From contig JBNKHG010000013.1 in NCBI GenBank assembly GCA_050290225.1, positions 1 through 64,000 on the forward strand: DNA of 64,000 nt. Reading direction: 5' to 3'. The number at the start of each line of letters is the position of its first letter. Position 1 is the stretch's first letter. Positions 43,914 through 52,965 of this stretch are shown one piece after another. The translations under genes were made by a program, and so were the position numbers. This DNA is from JBNKHG01 sp050290225 (lineage in GTDB: Bacteria; Pseudomonadota; Gammaproteobacteria; Pseudomonadales; Cellvibrionaceae). The notes under the pieces are model-generated. The model searched no databases. It was not told the DNA's origin and was given only the letters and a program-made list of their open reading frames with translations.

Positions 43914-46741
43914 CACGCGATCCCCCCAGGCCAGTGGGTCTCTATATAAGCCGTAACGCCGGGTTGCTCCAAGTGACGATTCAATGGCGTATAGGCTTCG
44001 GCGTATCGGAGGGCGTTGGCATCGCGAAAGTCCACGGTGGCAAAGCCGTCACTGAACTCTCGTGCCAGCTGTTGCAGATTCTCCGCCCAGTAGCGCACCA
44101 GCTCAGCCCAGTCCTTCGGCATCTGGCTGTTGCGCAAGCTGTCGGGAGGCACAATGCCTTCTATTGCCGGTGTGTTTTCATGTAACTGTCCCAGCCCTAG
44201 GAATTTCACCGCCTTGGCGTTAATTTGGGCGAAACTGATGGCCTTCACCATTTCGTTGTGGGGCGAGGTTGGGATGATCTGATCCATGCACAGGGCGTAA
44301 AGTGGCAGCTGAGGCTCTTCCGGTCTCTGGCCCTGCCAACGGGTGATTTTGGGTTCGCCTGTCTTGTAGTCGATCAACAGGAGTTCCCCGTTTTCCAGCC
44401 GGTCTATACGGTCGATACGCAGGTTCAAACACAGATCGGCGAACGCCACCTGGGAAGAGGCTTCGACCGCGATAACTGTAAATGCCGGGCGTTCCCGCTC
44501 CAGCTCGAGCCAGCGATGCAGAAGCCCGCACAGGCGCTGAATTTCAAGATCACAGTAATAGGGTGAGAGCTCTGAGGCTCGGCGTCTTTGCCAGGGGATG
44601 AGGGTGGCAGTAACAGTGTCAAGCACTAACTGCTCACGCACTTTGGCGTCCAATGCTTGCAATTTGTCGGAGTGCTCAATCTTTGCCCAGATGCTGGCCA
44701 GGGCGTCATGGAGAATAATGCCCCGCTCAATCGCGGATAGCCCGAGGGTCGCTTCACGATCTTCTTGCGCACCAAGGCGAAAACGGGCAAAAGCGTTAAA
44801 CGGGCAGGCGGCTTGTTGCTGCAAAATGCTACTGCCGCCGCTGACAGGCTGATTTGTCTGTGGCTGTTTATGTTGTTGGGTCAACGGTGGTCCCCGCTGA
44901 CAGTCGACCAGTGTCAACAAAGGGGATTGTTGCTGTAGACGCCGGTAGTAGTTGTCCAGCTCTTCTGTCGGGGAGGCCTGTTCTGGGGCTTCGATACTAT
45001 TGCCCGAAAGTTTGCTTACGGGTATTTCCGGGATATCGGTAATCAATGCGCTGGGAAAAAGTGGCGCCTCACCATCGTATTGGGGCGAGCTGAATATCAC
45101 TTCTCGGGCACAGTGGCGGTAACTCTCGGTCAAGGCCTGGGCGAAATTCAGCTCCCGCCCGGCACTTGCATGGGGCATGTCGTTTTGGCGTTGCAGTGAC
45201 AGCGGCAGCAGGGGATTGGGCACAGGTACCGGTGGCCAGTCGCGTCGGTGTAGCCCCATCACCCAGCAATGGCTGAACTGTAAACCGGCCCCCTCCAGTG
45301 CACCCAGGATCTGTATCGGGGATTCAGGGGTTTGCGCCTGGAAGTGGGTGTTGGCGGCAAGGCTTTGCAGTTCTTGCAGGGCCTCATGAAGGTTCATACG
45401 ACTGCCGGTGATGTTCAACTCACTGAAACGGGCGAGTAATTGATACCACTGGTTCACCTGTTGGTATTCGTTGCTGTCCAGGCGCCTTGCTCCCGGCCAA
45501 TCAAGGGCATCGAGTTGCTGTTGAAACAGGCTGGCCCAGCCACTTGCGCTATTCTGCTGCAATGCCTGGCGGCGCAAGGTCTCGAACTGTTGCAGTCGCG
45601 ACGACAAACCGTCGATTTCCCCCAAATCTGTCAATCCCGGTTGCCGGGCAAGCTGCTCGGCGTGATAGCGGAGGTCTGTGGTACTGACCGCGAGCTTCCC
45701 CAGATTGCCCAGCCGGTAAGCCAGGAAAGTCCGTAGTGGCAGGTCGGACTCGCTGCCGCCCCAGAAGGGGGAAAACAACAGGTTTTTCAACGGCTCCAGT
45801 TGCCATTGTTTAAGATTTAAGCGCAGTAGCTGCAGGCTATCGTACACCAGGGGGGTTGAAGCCAGGGGGACGCCGGCGGAAAAATTAAACGGTAGGGTGT
45901 ATCGGGCCTGTTCCGGCAGCACAAACTGGGGTTCGAAAATTTCGACGAACACGCGCTCGATAAGGGCGCGGCATTGACCCAGGTTGGGGACAATAATACC
46001 AATGGTTGCTTGTGGCTGTTCTGCCAAAAGCCCAAGGCTCCAACGGGCGGCGGCTCGCATTTCCTCTTCGCCGTTGGCCAGGCAGACTCGTTGATTGCTT
46101 GCTTCGACCTGAGGCGTGTGTTGCCTGGTAATTTTAATGGCCGCAGCTTCCACCAGATTGCACTGCAGCGGGGGTATATCATCAAAACTTTGCAGAACCA
46201 GTTCCGACTCTCTGGGCAGCGAGCCTTGCTCATAAGCCTGGGCAATTACCTTGTAAGCCTGTTCCTGAGTTATGAGCCGGCGCTGTTCAAGAGATCGCTG
46301 GAAGTCGTGGGCCCATTCGACAAAAGCGGCGCAGTCGATATCACCTTCCGCTTCCACTTCCGCGAGGCTCAGGTTCCATAATTCCAGATTGCGGTAGGCG
46401 CTATCCGCACTGTTGGCCAACTGTTCGGGGCGCAATAGCTGCTTACCAAACTCAGATGTACGGATTAACTGTTGCCACAGGTATTTCCGCTGATGGTTGC
46501 TCGCAATGGCGCACTGGCACTGGGGGTATGCCTGATCCAGCAGTTGTTGCCAGAGCTCTTGAGCCCAGTCGGCAAGAGCCATAATACGCGGGGCGTAACC
46601 TGCATAATTACCCTGATTGGAACAGCGCTCGCCATAAGCCTGCGCAATTTTATTGCGCAGGCGATTATTGGGAGTCAGCACCAGCGTACCTTCGTCCAAG
46701 GCGGTCGAAAGTTGATCAATATTGAATAGTGAAGCGACCAT
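43913..46741 (-). CDS. PD-(D/E)XK nuclease family DNA repair protein, AddB-like
   Basis: A protein of about 942 residues of the gammaproteobacterial 'probable DNA repair protein' type. The N-terminus starts MVASLFNIDQLSTALDEGTL, then LVLTPNNRLRNKIAQAYG. A degenerate helicase fold fills the middle (TIGIIVPNLGQCRALIERVF). The nuclease domain at the C-terminus has ACPFNAFARFRLGAQEDRE and the catalytic RIDRIDRLENGELLLIDYKT. AddB proteins usually have an iron-sulfur cluster with one Cys before and three Cys after the nuclease motif; here the Cys before is present, but no clustered cysteines follow. The ATG at 46741 is preferred over the upstream open start. It is followed by the AddA-like gene with a 4-bp overlap. 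Confidence 0.82.
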   Translation of the reverse strand: MVASLFNIDQLSTALDEGTLVLTPNNRLRNKIAQAYGERCSNQGNYAGYAPRIMALADWAQELWQQLLDQAYPQCQCAIASNHQRKYLWQQLIRTSEFGKQLLRPEQLANSADSAYRNLELWNLSLAEVEAEGDIDCAAFVEWAHDFQRSLEQRRLITQEQAYKVIAQAYEQGSLPRESELVLQSFDDIPPLQCNLVEAAAIKITRQHTPQVEASNQRVCLANGEEEMRAAARWSLGLLAEQPQATIGIIVPNLGQCRALIERVFVEIFEPQFVLPEQARYTLPFNFSAGVPLASTPLVYDSLQLLRLNLKQWQLEPLKNLLFSPFWGGSESDLPLRTFLAYRLGNLGKLAVSTTDLRYHAEQLARQPGLTDLGEIDGLSSRLQQFETLRRQALQQNSASGWASLFQQQLDALDWPGARRLDSNEYQQVNQWYQLLARFSELNITGSRMNLHEALQELQSLAANTHFQAQTPESPIQILGALEGAGLQFSHCWVMGLHRRDWPPVPVPNPLLPLSLQRQNDMPHASAGRELNFAQALTESYRHCAREVIFSSPQYDGEAPLFPSALITDIPEIPVSKLSGNSIEAPEQASPTEELDNYYRRLQQQSPLLTLVDCQRGPPLTQQHKQPQTNQPVSGGSSILQQQAACPFNAFARFRLGAQEDREATLGLSAIERGIILHDALASIWAKIEHSDKLQALDAKVREQLVLDTVTATLIPWQRRRASELSPYYCDLEIQRLCGLLHRWLELERERPAFTVIAVEASSQVAFADLCLNLRIDRIDRLENGELLLIDYKTGEPKITRWQGQRPEEPQLPLYALCMDQIIPTSPHNEMVKAISFAQINAKAVKFLGLGQLHENTPAIEGIVPPDSLRNSQMPKDWAELVRYWAENLQQLAREFSDGFATVDFRDANALRYAEAYTPLNRHLEQPGVTAYIETHWPGGIA

Positions 46742-46979
46742 GAATAACTGCAATAACTTATGGGGCTGCAAGGGAGGAGTATCATGACATATGCCATAGG
46801 GAAGCGCTAACCGCTGGGTTGGAACCACTTAAGCAAGCGAACTAAAATTTAGGGGCACACGTTAATTTTGTACATCTCTCTACAGGGGCGTGGGGTTAGC
46901 AACGAGGGGTGTGCGGTTAGCGAAGGTGGGAGTCGTGATAGCTGTTTAGGTCGCGGTTCAATATATTGAATACAAGAAA

Positions 46980-47783
46980 ATGGTTAGGTCCTGCGCGAAC
47001 ATGAGAGAGAATTTACCAGTAACCCCTGTTCAGTCGGCGAGTTTGATTGTGGTTCGGGATGGAGCCCACGGGATTGAAGTCTTGTTGCTAAAGCGCAACC
47101 CGCATCTCAGTTTTGCGGCAGATAGCCTGGTGTTTCCCGGCGGTAGCCTGGATGAGGGTGATCGCCTGATTGCCAGTGCCATGCGCAATGATGGTACGAA
47201 CCTGGATCTGCTCGATTATCGAGTGGCGGCCATGCGTGAATCCTTTGAAGAGGCCAATATTCTGCATGCAGAGCGTCATGGGGTGTTATTGTCGCAAGCC
47301 GATTTACGGGGTTTCAAGCGCTGTCGTCAGTACTTGCTCGAAGGCCGCCTGTTTTTCGAGGATTTTCTAAGGACAAAACAAATCCACCTTAAAATCGATA
47401 GCTTGCGGCACATGGCACATTGGGTGACGCCGGAAAAACTGAAAAAGCGGTTTTCCACCCAGTTTTTCCTCGCCGTTCAGCCGAGTAATCAAAACGGCGA
47501 GCCTGATGGCGGTGAAATGTTGGACGCCCGCTGGTATCTGGCGAAGGGGATTGAAGAGAGTCTCGATGAGAATAACCGGATGATGCTTCCGACGCGCCTT
47601 AATTGCCAGTTTATCGGGGAATTTGATACTGTGGCGACGCTGTTGGAGGCCGTCAGGCGGCGGGAAGTCGTTAGCGTTATGCCGCAAATCCAACGTCGCG
47701 GTGATGAACGCTGGTTTGTGATACCGCCGGAGGCGGGCTACCCAATCTGTGAACTTATGGTTGGTGACGCCAATACGCCCTGA
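46980..47783 (+). CDS. NUDIX hydrolase with an insertion in the Nudix box
   Basis: A 267-residue NUDIX protein. The domain begins SLIVVRDGAHGIEVLLLKRN and reaches the box at VFPGGSLDEGDRLI, but about 20 extra residues separate this from the helix RVAAMRESFEEANIL, which supplies the RESFEE part. A split Nudix box is known in NUDT19-like CoA diphosphatases, and the C-terminal part (MAHWVTPEKLKKRFSTQFFL) also fits that group. Coenzyme A or acyl-CoA hydrolysis is therefore possible but unproven. Starts at 46980 and 47001 are both in frame; neither has a strong ribosome site. It is divergent from the AddB-like gene and convergent with a small exported protein. Confidence 0.82.
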   Translation: MVRSCANMRENLPVTPVQSASLIVVRDGAHGIEVLLLKRNPHLSFAADSLVFPGGSLDEGDRLIASAMRNDGTNLDLLDYRVAAMRESFEEANILHAERHGVLLSQADLRGFKRCRQYLLEGRLFFEDFLRTKQIHLKIDSLRHMAHWVTPEKLKKRFSTQFFLAVQPSNQNGEPDGGEMLDARWYLAKGIEESLDENNRMMLPTRLNCQFIGEFDTVATLLEAVRRREVVSVMPQIQRRGDERWFVIPPEAGYPICELMVGDANTP

Positions 47784-47846
47784 CGCCAGTACTGGCTTCT
47801 GGAGTTGACCAAAGCCCGTTGCATATAGGGAGCCGACCCTGAAGAC

Positions 47847-47865
47847 AGGCCGGAATTACCGGCCT
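47847..47865. terminator. Hairpin between convergent NUDIX and small exported protein genes
   Basis: AGGCCGG (47847-47853), loop AATTA, CCGGCCT (47859-47865) forms a perfect 7-bp stem between the two convergent stops. There is no T-run on either strand, so it may act as a weak bidirectional terminator or a processing structure. Confidence 0.45.
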
Positions 47866-47873
47866 CGCTATAC

Positions 47874-48164
47874 TTATCCCGCCATCCTGGCCTTGTAGGC
47901 GCGCACAATAGTGTTAAATGCATCGGCTACGGCTTTCATGTCATCGACCATTTTATTGTGCTGTTTGGTACTGACATTGCATTTCAGGTAGCTTTCGGCG
48001 GCACTGAGATAGGCTTTGACGTCGTTCTTGGCTTTGATCATTTGGGGCGTCACAGCTGTATCAGGGTCGGGTAATTCCGGTTTGCTGGGTTTTTCGCAGG
48101 CGAAGCTGAGGTTGGTAAAGAGCACAAAGGCAGAAGCGGTAACTACTTTGGAAAACCTAGACAT
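47874..48164 (-). CDS. Hypothetical exported protein
   Basis: A 96-residue protein from the ATG at 48164. A signal peptide (MSRFSKVVTASAFVLFTNLS then FACEKP) is followed by a short proline-rich segment (KPSKPELPDPDTAVTP) and a helical domain (KAKNDVKAYLSAAESYLKC, then MKAVADAFNTIVRAYKARM). Two cysteines remain in the mature part, one right after the probable cleavage site, so a lipoprotein is not excluded although the upstream residues LSFAC are only a loose lipobox. I do not recognise a named family. It lies alone, convergent with the NUDIX gene and 137 bp past the TPR gene on the same strand. Confidence 0.7.
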   Translation of the reverse strand: MSRFSKVVTASAFVLFTNLSFACEKPSKPELPDPDTAVTPQMIKAKNDVKAYLSAAESYLKCNVSTKQHNKMVDDMKAVADAFNTIVRAYKARMAG

Positions 48165-48300
48165 GAAAACTGAGTCCTCAATTATTATATTTGGCGATAG
48201 TTTTCGGGCAGGACTAAATCTAACACAGGGAAATGGCGTTGTAATCCCCCTGTGTGGCATGGAAATGCACAAATTCATAACTACAGATAATTAATCGTGA

Positions 48301-48729
48301 CTAACGGTTTACCGGCAAGTCGGCAATCATGTCCCGGTACTTTTTGGCTTCCTGGCTAAAAAGTGAACTGCCTCCATGGGTGTAAGCATCATTTAATGCT
48401 TCACGGGCTTTGCCCTGTTCACCCAATTCCAGCAGGCATTGTCCAAGGCGCAGGCTGACAAACGGGTTGTTGTCTATATCCTGGCAGTGTCGGGCCGACA
48501 TTAGCGCTTCCTTTCCCTCCCGAAATTGCCCCAAACGAAAGTAGGCATCACCAAGTGCGGTCAAAATCCAACCAGCCTGAGGCCATCGGGATTGAGGCTT
48601 TGGTAGCTGTAACCAGGCTTGATAGAATAGGCGCAGAGCTGCTTTGAAGTTGCCGCGATCATAGTGTTGGTAGCCTTCGGCGCAAAGTTGTTTGATTTGC
48701 AGTTCCGTGGTGTGCTCCAGGCTGGTCAT
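48301..48729 (-). CDS. Tetratricopeptide repeat protein
   Basis: A 142-residue protein with about three TPR-like helix pairs: QHYDRGNFKAALRLFYQAWL, then ILTALGDAYFRLGQFREGKE, then VSLRLGQCLLELGEQGKARE. It ends LPVNR. I chose the ATG at 48729, which has AGGA (minus strand) eight bases before it; the open frame to 48834 would add residues not belonging to a TPR. No signal peptide or helix is predicted, so it is probably cytoplasmic and scaffolding. Function is unknown. It is divergent from rmuC. Confidence 0.75.
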   Translation of the reverse strand: MTSLEHTTELQIKQLCAEGYQHYDRGNFKAALRLFYQAWLQLPKPQSRWPQAGWILTALGDAYFRLGQFREGKEALMSARHCQDIDNNPFVSLRLGQCLLELGEQGKAREALNDAYTHGGSSLFSQEAKKYRDMIADLPVNR

Positions 48730-48870
48730 GACGTCCTTTGGCGGGCTGTGACTGAATTCAAATATCTTATCAGAGGCCTTCTGTGAAAGCAGCTTGCCTT
48801 GAATGAGTGCTAAAACAGTATAAATGGGTGCCATGCCAGAGGAATCGGCGTGGGCCTGGCAGGAGGTAGA

Positions 48871-50454
48871 TTGGAGATATTGGGGGAGATTTTGGGGGAT
48901 TACCCGTCGGTTGCAATCCTCTTGGGCGGCGTCATTTTGGGAAGTCTTTTGGGACTGGCGCTAAGCGTACCTTTTCACCGTAAAGACCGGCGGGAGCGAA
49001 TCGAGCTGGCCAGTGAGGCGCTGCGCCAGGAGATGGCTAACCGCCATATACAGGAATTGAACGAGCTGCAGCTGCGGCAATCCAGCCTCAATCACGATCA
49101 CCAGTCCCTGGTTAAAAATCATGCATCCACCCTCGAACAGTTAGGTCAACTCGAAACCGCGCGCAATGTGCAGGCTGAACGGGCAGAACAGGCGGAAAAG
49201 CGACTGGCCGTCTGTGAGGAACGCTTGCAACAGATGCAGGACCTGAAGCACGAACTCGATCGGGCTCGAGCGGAATCGGTTCAAATCAAGAGCGAGAACA
49301 CTGGGTTAAATACGCGCCTGGAAGAGGAAAAGAAGCATTTTGAGGCCCAGCTCAAACTGCTGAACGAAGCCCGTACAGAATTAACCCGTGAATTTGAAAA
49401 CCTGGCCAATAAGATATTCAACACCAAGCAACAACAGTTTGCCCAGCAGAGTAAGCAAACCCTGGATGTCGCCATAGATCCGCTGCGAAACCAGTTGGCA
49501 GAGTTTCGCAAGAAAGTGGAGGACGTATATGAGAAAGAAAACGCTGAACGCAATAAGCTGGTAGGGCAGTTGGGCGAGTTGCAGAAGCAAACCCGACAAG
49601 TCAGCGAAGATGCTATAAATCTGGCAAATGCCTTAAAGGGTGATAACAAAATTCAGGGTAATTGGGGCGAGGTGATACTGGAGCGTCTGTTGGAGCAATC
49701 CGGATTGCAAAAAGGACGCGAATACGAAACCCAGGTTGCACTCAAGGCCGAGAGCGGCCGGCGCCGTAACCCGGACGTGATCGTGCGCTTGCCGGAAAAC
49801 AAGGATATTGTCATCGACGCCAAGGTTTCCCTGGCGGATTACGAGCGCTATTGCAGTGCGTCAGATGACGAGGAGAGGGAAAGGTTTCTCAAGCAGCATA
49901 TCGCTTCGCTGCGGAGCCATATCGCTAATCTCAGCATCAAGGATTACGAAAAGCTTGAAGGCATTCGCAGTCTCGATTTTGTCTTTATTTTTGTGCCGGT
50001 GGAAGCTGCTTTTATGCTTGCAATGCAACAAGAACCAGCGTTATTTCGAGAGGCCTACGACAGACATATCGCCCTGGTAAGCCCCACCACCTTGATGGCA
50101 ACGCTGCGTACTGTGGAGAGTATCTGGCGCTACGAAAAGCAAAATACCAATGCTGAGAAAATTGCCAAACAGGCAGGAGCCCTCTATGACCAGTTTGTGC
50201 TGACTCTGGATTCGCTGGAGGAGGTTGGTCGTATGTTGGGGAAAACCCAGGACGCTTACGATTTGACGGTCAAGCGTTTGAAAACTGGCCGCGGTAATCT
50301 GGTGAAGCGGGTGGAGGATATCAAACGATTAGGCGCCAAAACCAAGAAAAGTATCGCCGTGGATACGTTGCAGGAAGCCATCGACGATTCGGAGAGCGGT
50401 AGGTCGGATACGGCATTGCTCGAAAGTGTTCCTGATGTTGGGGATGAAAATTGA
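48871..50454 (+). CDS. rmuC: DNA recombination protein RmuC
   Basis: A protein of about 527 residues. One N-terminal helix (SVAILLGGVILGSLLGLAL) is followed by a long coiled coil rich in Gln and Glu (about 45-200), then the RmuC nuclease-like domain with GNWGEVILERLLEQSGLQKG, NPDVIVRLPENKDIVIDAKV and DFVFIFVPVEAAF. RmuC limits inversions between short inverted repeats. I prefer the TTG at 48871 because AGGAGG lies at 48861-48866; a GTG at 48850 is also in frame. DUF2489 follows on the same strand. The membrane anchor is typical of the family. Confidence 0.92.
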   Translation: MEILGEILGDYPSVAILLGGVILGSLLGLALSVPFHRKDRRERIELASEALRQEMANRHIQELNELQLRQSSLNHDHQSLVKNHASTLEQLGQLETARNVQAERAEQAEKRLAVCEERLQQMQDLKHELDRARAESVQIKSENTGLNTRLEEEKKHFEAQLKLLNEARTELTREFENLANKIFNTKQQQFAQQSKQTLDVAIDPLRNQLAEFRKKVEDVYEKENAERNKLVGQLGELQKQTRQVSEDAINLANALKGDNKIQGNWGEVILERLLEQSGLQKGREYETQVALKAESGRRRNPDVIVRLPENKDIVIDAKVSLADYERYCSASDDEERERFLKQHIASLRSHIANLSIKDYEKLEGIRSLDFVFIFVPVEAAFMLAMQQEPALFREAYDRHIALVSPTTLMATLRTVESIWRYEKQNTNAEKIAKQAGALYDQFVLTLDSLEEVGRMLGKTQDAYDLTVKRLKTGRGNLVKRVEDIKRLGAKTKKSIAVDTLQEAIDDSESGRSDTALLESVPDVGDEN

Positions 50455-50519
50455 TATTTCCGCACAACTGCTTGGCTAATCGACAGTTGCGAAAGTAGTA
50501 TTTAGGTAGAGCTATTGTT

Positions 50520-50978
50520 ATGTTGTATCCAACGCTAGTTGCCATCGCGTTAGTCGTTATTCTTGTCCTGGCGGCGATAGCTGTTTATTTGCAGTTGAAA
50601 TTAAAAAGGCAAAAGGCGCGGCAAAAAGAGCAGCTTGAGGCGCTGGCCGCCGCAGATGAAGAGCAGCGACGACGACTCAACATGAGTATTCAGATTATTG
50701 CACAGGGTATTCATGACGATCAGTTGACCCTGACCGAAGCCAGCATACGTATTAAGGTTCTACTGGATGGGTTGGGTGTGGATGACAGTGTCCGCAAGGA
50801 ATATATCGCATTTTACGAGTTGGCTAAGGCTACCGATCATATTCCGATACTGGACCAGTGGAAGGCCCTGAGCCTGAAAAAAAGACTGGCGTATGACCGG
50901 GAACGGCTTGCACAGGAAAAAAAGTACAAGGACTTTGTGCTTGACGCGGCCCGTCGTATCCAGGGACGAACCTTTTAG
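50520..50978 (+). CDS. DUF2489 domain-containing membrane-anchored protein
   Basis: A 152-residue protein with an N-terminal membrane helix (PTLVAIALVVILVLAAIAVYL), a basic and acidic coiled stretch (KRQKARQKEQLEALAAADEE) and the DUF2489 domain (SIQIIAQGIHDDQLTLTEAS, then YIAFYELAKATDHIPILDQW). The family is widespread in gammaproteobacteria and has no known role. The ATG at 50520 follows AGGTAGAG. It is 65 bp after rmuC and may share its transcript, and is convergent with trmA. Confidence 0.82.
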   Translation: MLYPTLVAIALVVILVLAAIAVYLQLKLKRQKARQKEQLEALAAADEEQRRRLNMSIQIIAQGIHDDQLTLTEASIRIKVLLDGLGVDDSVRKEYIAFYELAKATDHIPILDQWKALSLKKRLAYDRERLAQEKKYKDFVLDAARRIQGRTF

Positions 50979-51015
50979 GTGTGCTCCGCCTGTAGTGGCC
51001 AGTAATAGATGCTTG

Positions 51016-52107
51016 TTAGCGACGTCGTTGCAGCAGTACGCCGCACTCCAGGTGCTGTGTGTAGGGAAACTGGTCAAAGATAGCGAAGCGCTTGAGTTCG
51101 TGACTTTGGGAGATCGACTTCAAGTTGATTTTCAGAGTCTCGGGATTGCAGGAAATGTAAAGTATGTTGTCGAAGCGTTTGACGATTTCGGTAGTGTGCT
51201 CATCAAGACCTGCGCGGGGCGGATCAACCAGTACTGTGGAAAATCGATAGTCCCCCAAATCAATATCCTTCAGGCGCCTAAAGTTGCGCACTCCGTCCAT
51301 CGCCTGTGAAAACTCCTCGCTGGACATACGGACGATGCGAGCGTTCTCTATCCCGTTGGTTGTAAAGTTTAACTCTGCTGACTTTACCGATGTTTTGGAA
51401 ATCTCGGTGGCAAGCACTTTATCAAAATGGCCGGACAGTGGAATGGTAAAGTTTCCGTTACCGCAATAGAGCTCGAGCAGATCTCCGGTTAACTGCTCGA
51501 CGCTGTCCAATGCCCACTCCAACATATGTTGACAGACTTGGCCGTTAGGTTGGGTAAAGCTGGATTCTACTTGCTGGTAACGGTATTGCTTGCCATGGAC
51601 GGTCAGGGTTTCCATCACGTAGTTGCGATCGATTACCAGTTTCTGCTTGCGGCTGCGACCGATAATATCGACCCCTAGTGTCGCCTTTAAGTTACGGGCT
51701 TCCGCAGTCCAGCTCTCATCCAACGGTTTGTGGTATATCAGGGTAATCAGGGCTTCGCCGCTTAATGTGGTCAGAAATTCCACCTGGAACAAGCGACGGC
51801 GAAGTAATTCCGATCTGTTAACCGCCTCCAGTAATGGCGGCATTAATTCGTTAATGCGTCGGGCGCCGACCGTGAAATTGTCGATCTTGAACGGCTTTTT
51901 GTATTCGCCCGGCTTGTACATGGCATAATAGGCTTGGCCGTTTTCCTGCCATATTTTGAATTCGGCCCGCAGGCGGTAGTGATCGGGGGCTGAACGAAAG
52001 ATTTCTACCTCCGGTAGATTAAAATCCGCAAAATCCTGCTTCAGGCGGGTAAGTTTTTCACTGAGTTGTTGTTCGTAGCGCTCGGGAAAAACGGTGTGAA
52101 TTGCCAT
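51016..52107 (-). CDS. trmA: tRNA (uracil-54-C5)-methyltransferase
   Basis: The 363-residue enzyme makes ribothymidine at position 54 of the T-loop of tRNAs. The N-terminal start AIHTVFPERYEQQLSEKLTR matches TrmA. The AdoMet-binding motif is LLELYCGNGNFTIPLSGHF, with the further motif VDPPRAGLDEHT and the catalytic cysteine in NILYISCNPETLKINL. Length is typical (E. coli TrmA is 366). It has no helix. It is a single gene divergent from yjbQ (88-bp gap) and convergent with DUF2489. Confidence 0.96.
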   Translation of the reverse strand: MAIHTVFPERYEQQLSEKLTRLKQDFADFNLPEVEIFRSAPDHYRLRAEFKIWQENGQAYYAMYKPGEYKKPFKIDNFTVGARRINELMPPLLEAVNRSELLRRRLFQVEFLTTLSGEALITLIYHKPLDESWTAEARNLKATLGVDIIGRSRKQKLVIDRNYVMETLTVHGKQYRYQQVESSFTQPNGQVCQHMLEWALDSVEQLTGDLLELYCGNGNFTIPLSGHFDKVLATEISKTSVKSAELNFTTNGIENARIVRMSSEEFSQAMDGVRNFRRLKDIDLGDYRFSTVLVDPPRAGLDEHTTEIVKRFDNILYISCNPETLKINLKSISQSHELKRFAIFDQFPYTQHLECGVLLQRRR

Positions 52108-52194
52108 GATGCCTCTTGAGATCAGTCTTTGGGACGTTGGTTACCATTGTTGGGGGCGGCAATTATAGCGATATGCACAAGGCGAGGGAATTCC

Positions 52195-52602
52195 ATGGTC
52201 AGAACCGTTAATGTGGCTGTTTCTCGGCAAGGCTTGACCGATATAACCGCCGCGGTGGAAGCCGCAGTGGGGACAGAAGGTGTGGACGAGGGATTGTGTA
52301 CTCTCTATATCCAGCATACCTCTGCCAGTCTGCTAATTCAGGAGAATTACGACCCCTCGGCTCGGGTCGATCTGGAAAACTGGTTAAATCGCTTGGTGCC
52401 AGAGAATGATCCATTGTATACCCACACTCTGGAAGGCCCGGATGATATGCCTGCCCATATAAAATCGGCGCTAACAGCCACCTCTTTGTCCATCCCGATT
52501 ATGGGTGGTCAACTGGCACTGGGGTCCTGGCAAGGCATCTTTCTTTGGGAGCACCGCCATCATGCCGGCCAACGTCGGGTGCTGGTACATATTGGCCCTT
52601 AG
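52195..52602 (+). CDS. YjbQ family protein (secondary thiamine-phosphate synthase-like)
   Basis: A protein of about 135 residues from the ATG at 52195 (a longer frame to 52129 adds a leader without family match). It contains TLYIQHTSASLLIQENYDPS, SARVDLENWLNRLVP and LALGSWQGIFLWEHRHH, which carries the conserved histidines of the YjbQ/UPF0047 fold. Some members can replace ThiE weakly, hence the name, but the physiological role is not clear. It is divergent from trmA and convergent with tusE. The shift from the TrmA promoter region suggests its own promoter. Confidence 0.88.
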   Translation: MVRTVNVAVSRQGLTDITAAVEAAVGTEGVDEGLCTLYIQHTSASLLIQENYDPSARVDLENWLNRLVPENDPLYTHTLEGPDDMPAHIKSALTATSLSIPIMGGQLALGSWQGIFLWEHRHHAGQRRVLVHIGP

Positions 52603-52631
52603 CATTGGCGTTGAGGCAAAATCCAGACTTC

Positions 52632-52964
52632 TTAAAGGCAATTGGTTGGACGGGGCAGGCCAGCGATTTTGCTGGCAATCAATGCAGGACTTGGGGGGAA
52701 CAGACGGGTTAGATAAATGCTGCGACCTTTTTCCGGGCCCAGGACCTGGCTGGTGTACTTAACCAGAGGGCGCATGGCGGGTGAGAGTTCAAATTCCCGG
52801 TAAAAACTTCGCAACAGATCGAGTATTTCCCAGTGTGCATCGGTGAGTTGAATATTTTCATGGGCTGCCAGCAGCTCTGCCACCTCTGGGTTCCAGTCGT
52901 CCAAGTGTTTCAGGTAGCCGTCTTTATCGAGGCTGATGGCTTGATCATTGTGGATCAGAGTCAT
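52632..52964 (-). CDS. tusE: Sulfur relay protein TusE (DsrC family)
   Basis: A protein of about 110 residues that takes sulfur from TusBCD and passes it to MnmA for 2-thiouridine in tRNA. It starts MTLIHNDQAISLDKDGYLKH and contains DAHWEILDLLRSFYREFELS. The C-terminus ends KIAGLPRPTNCL, with the sulfur-carrying cysteine as the second-last residue and no second cysteine, the mark of TusE against the dissimilatory DsrC. The ATG at 52964 lies 1 bp after the tusB stop. It is the last gene of tusDCBE. Confidence 0.93.
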   Translation of the reverse strand: MTLIHNDQAISLDKDGYLKHLDDWNPEVAELLAAHENIQLTDAHWEILDLLRSFYREFELSPAMRPLVKYTSQVLGPEKGRSIYLTRLFPPSPALIASKIAGLPRPTNCL

Positions 52965-52965
52965 A

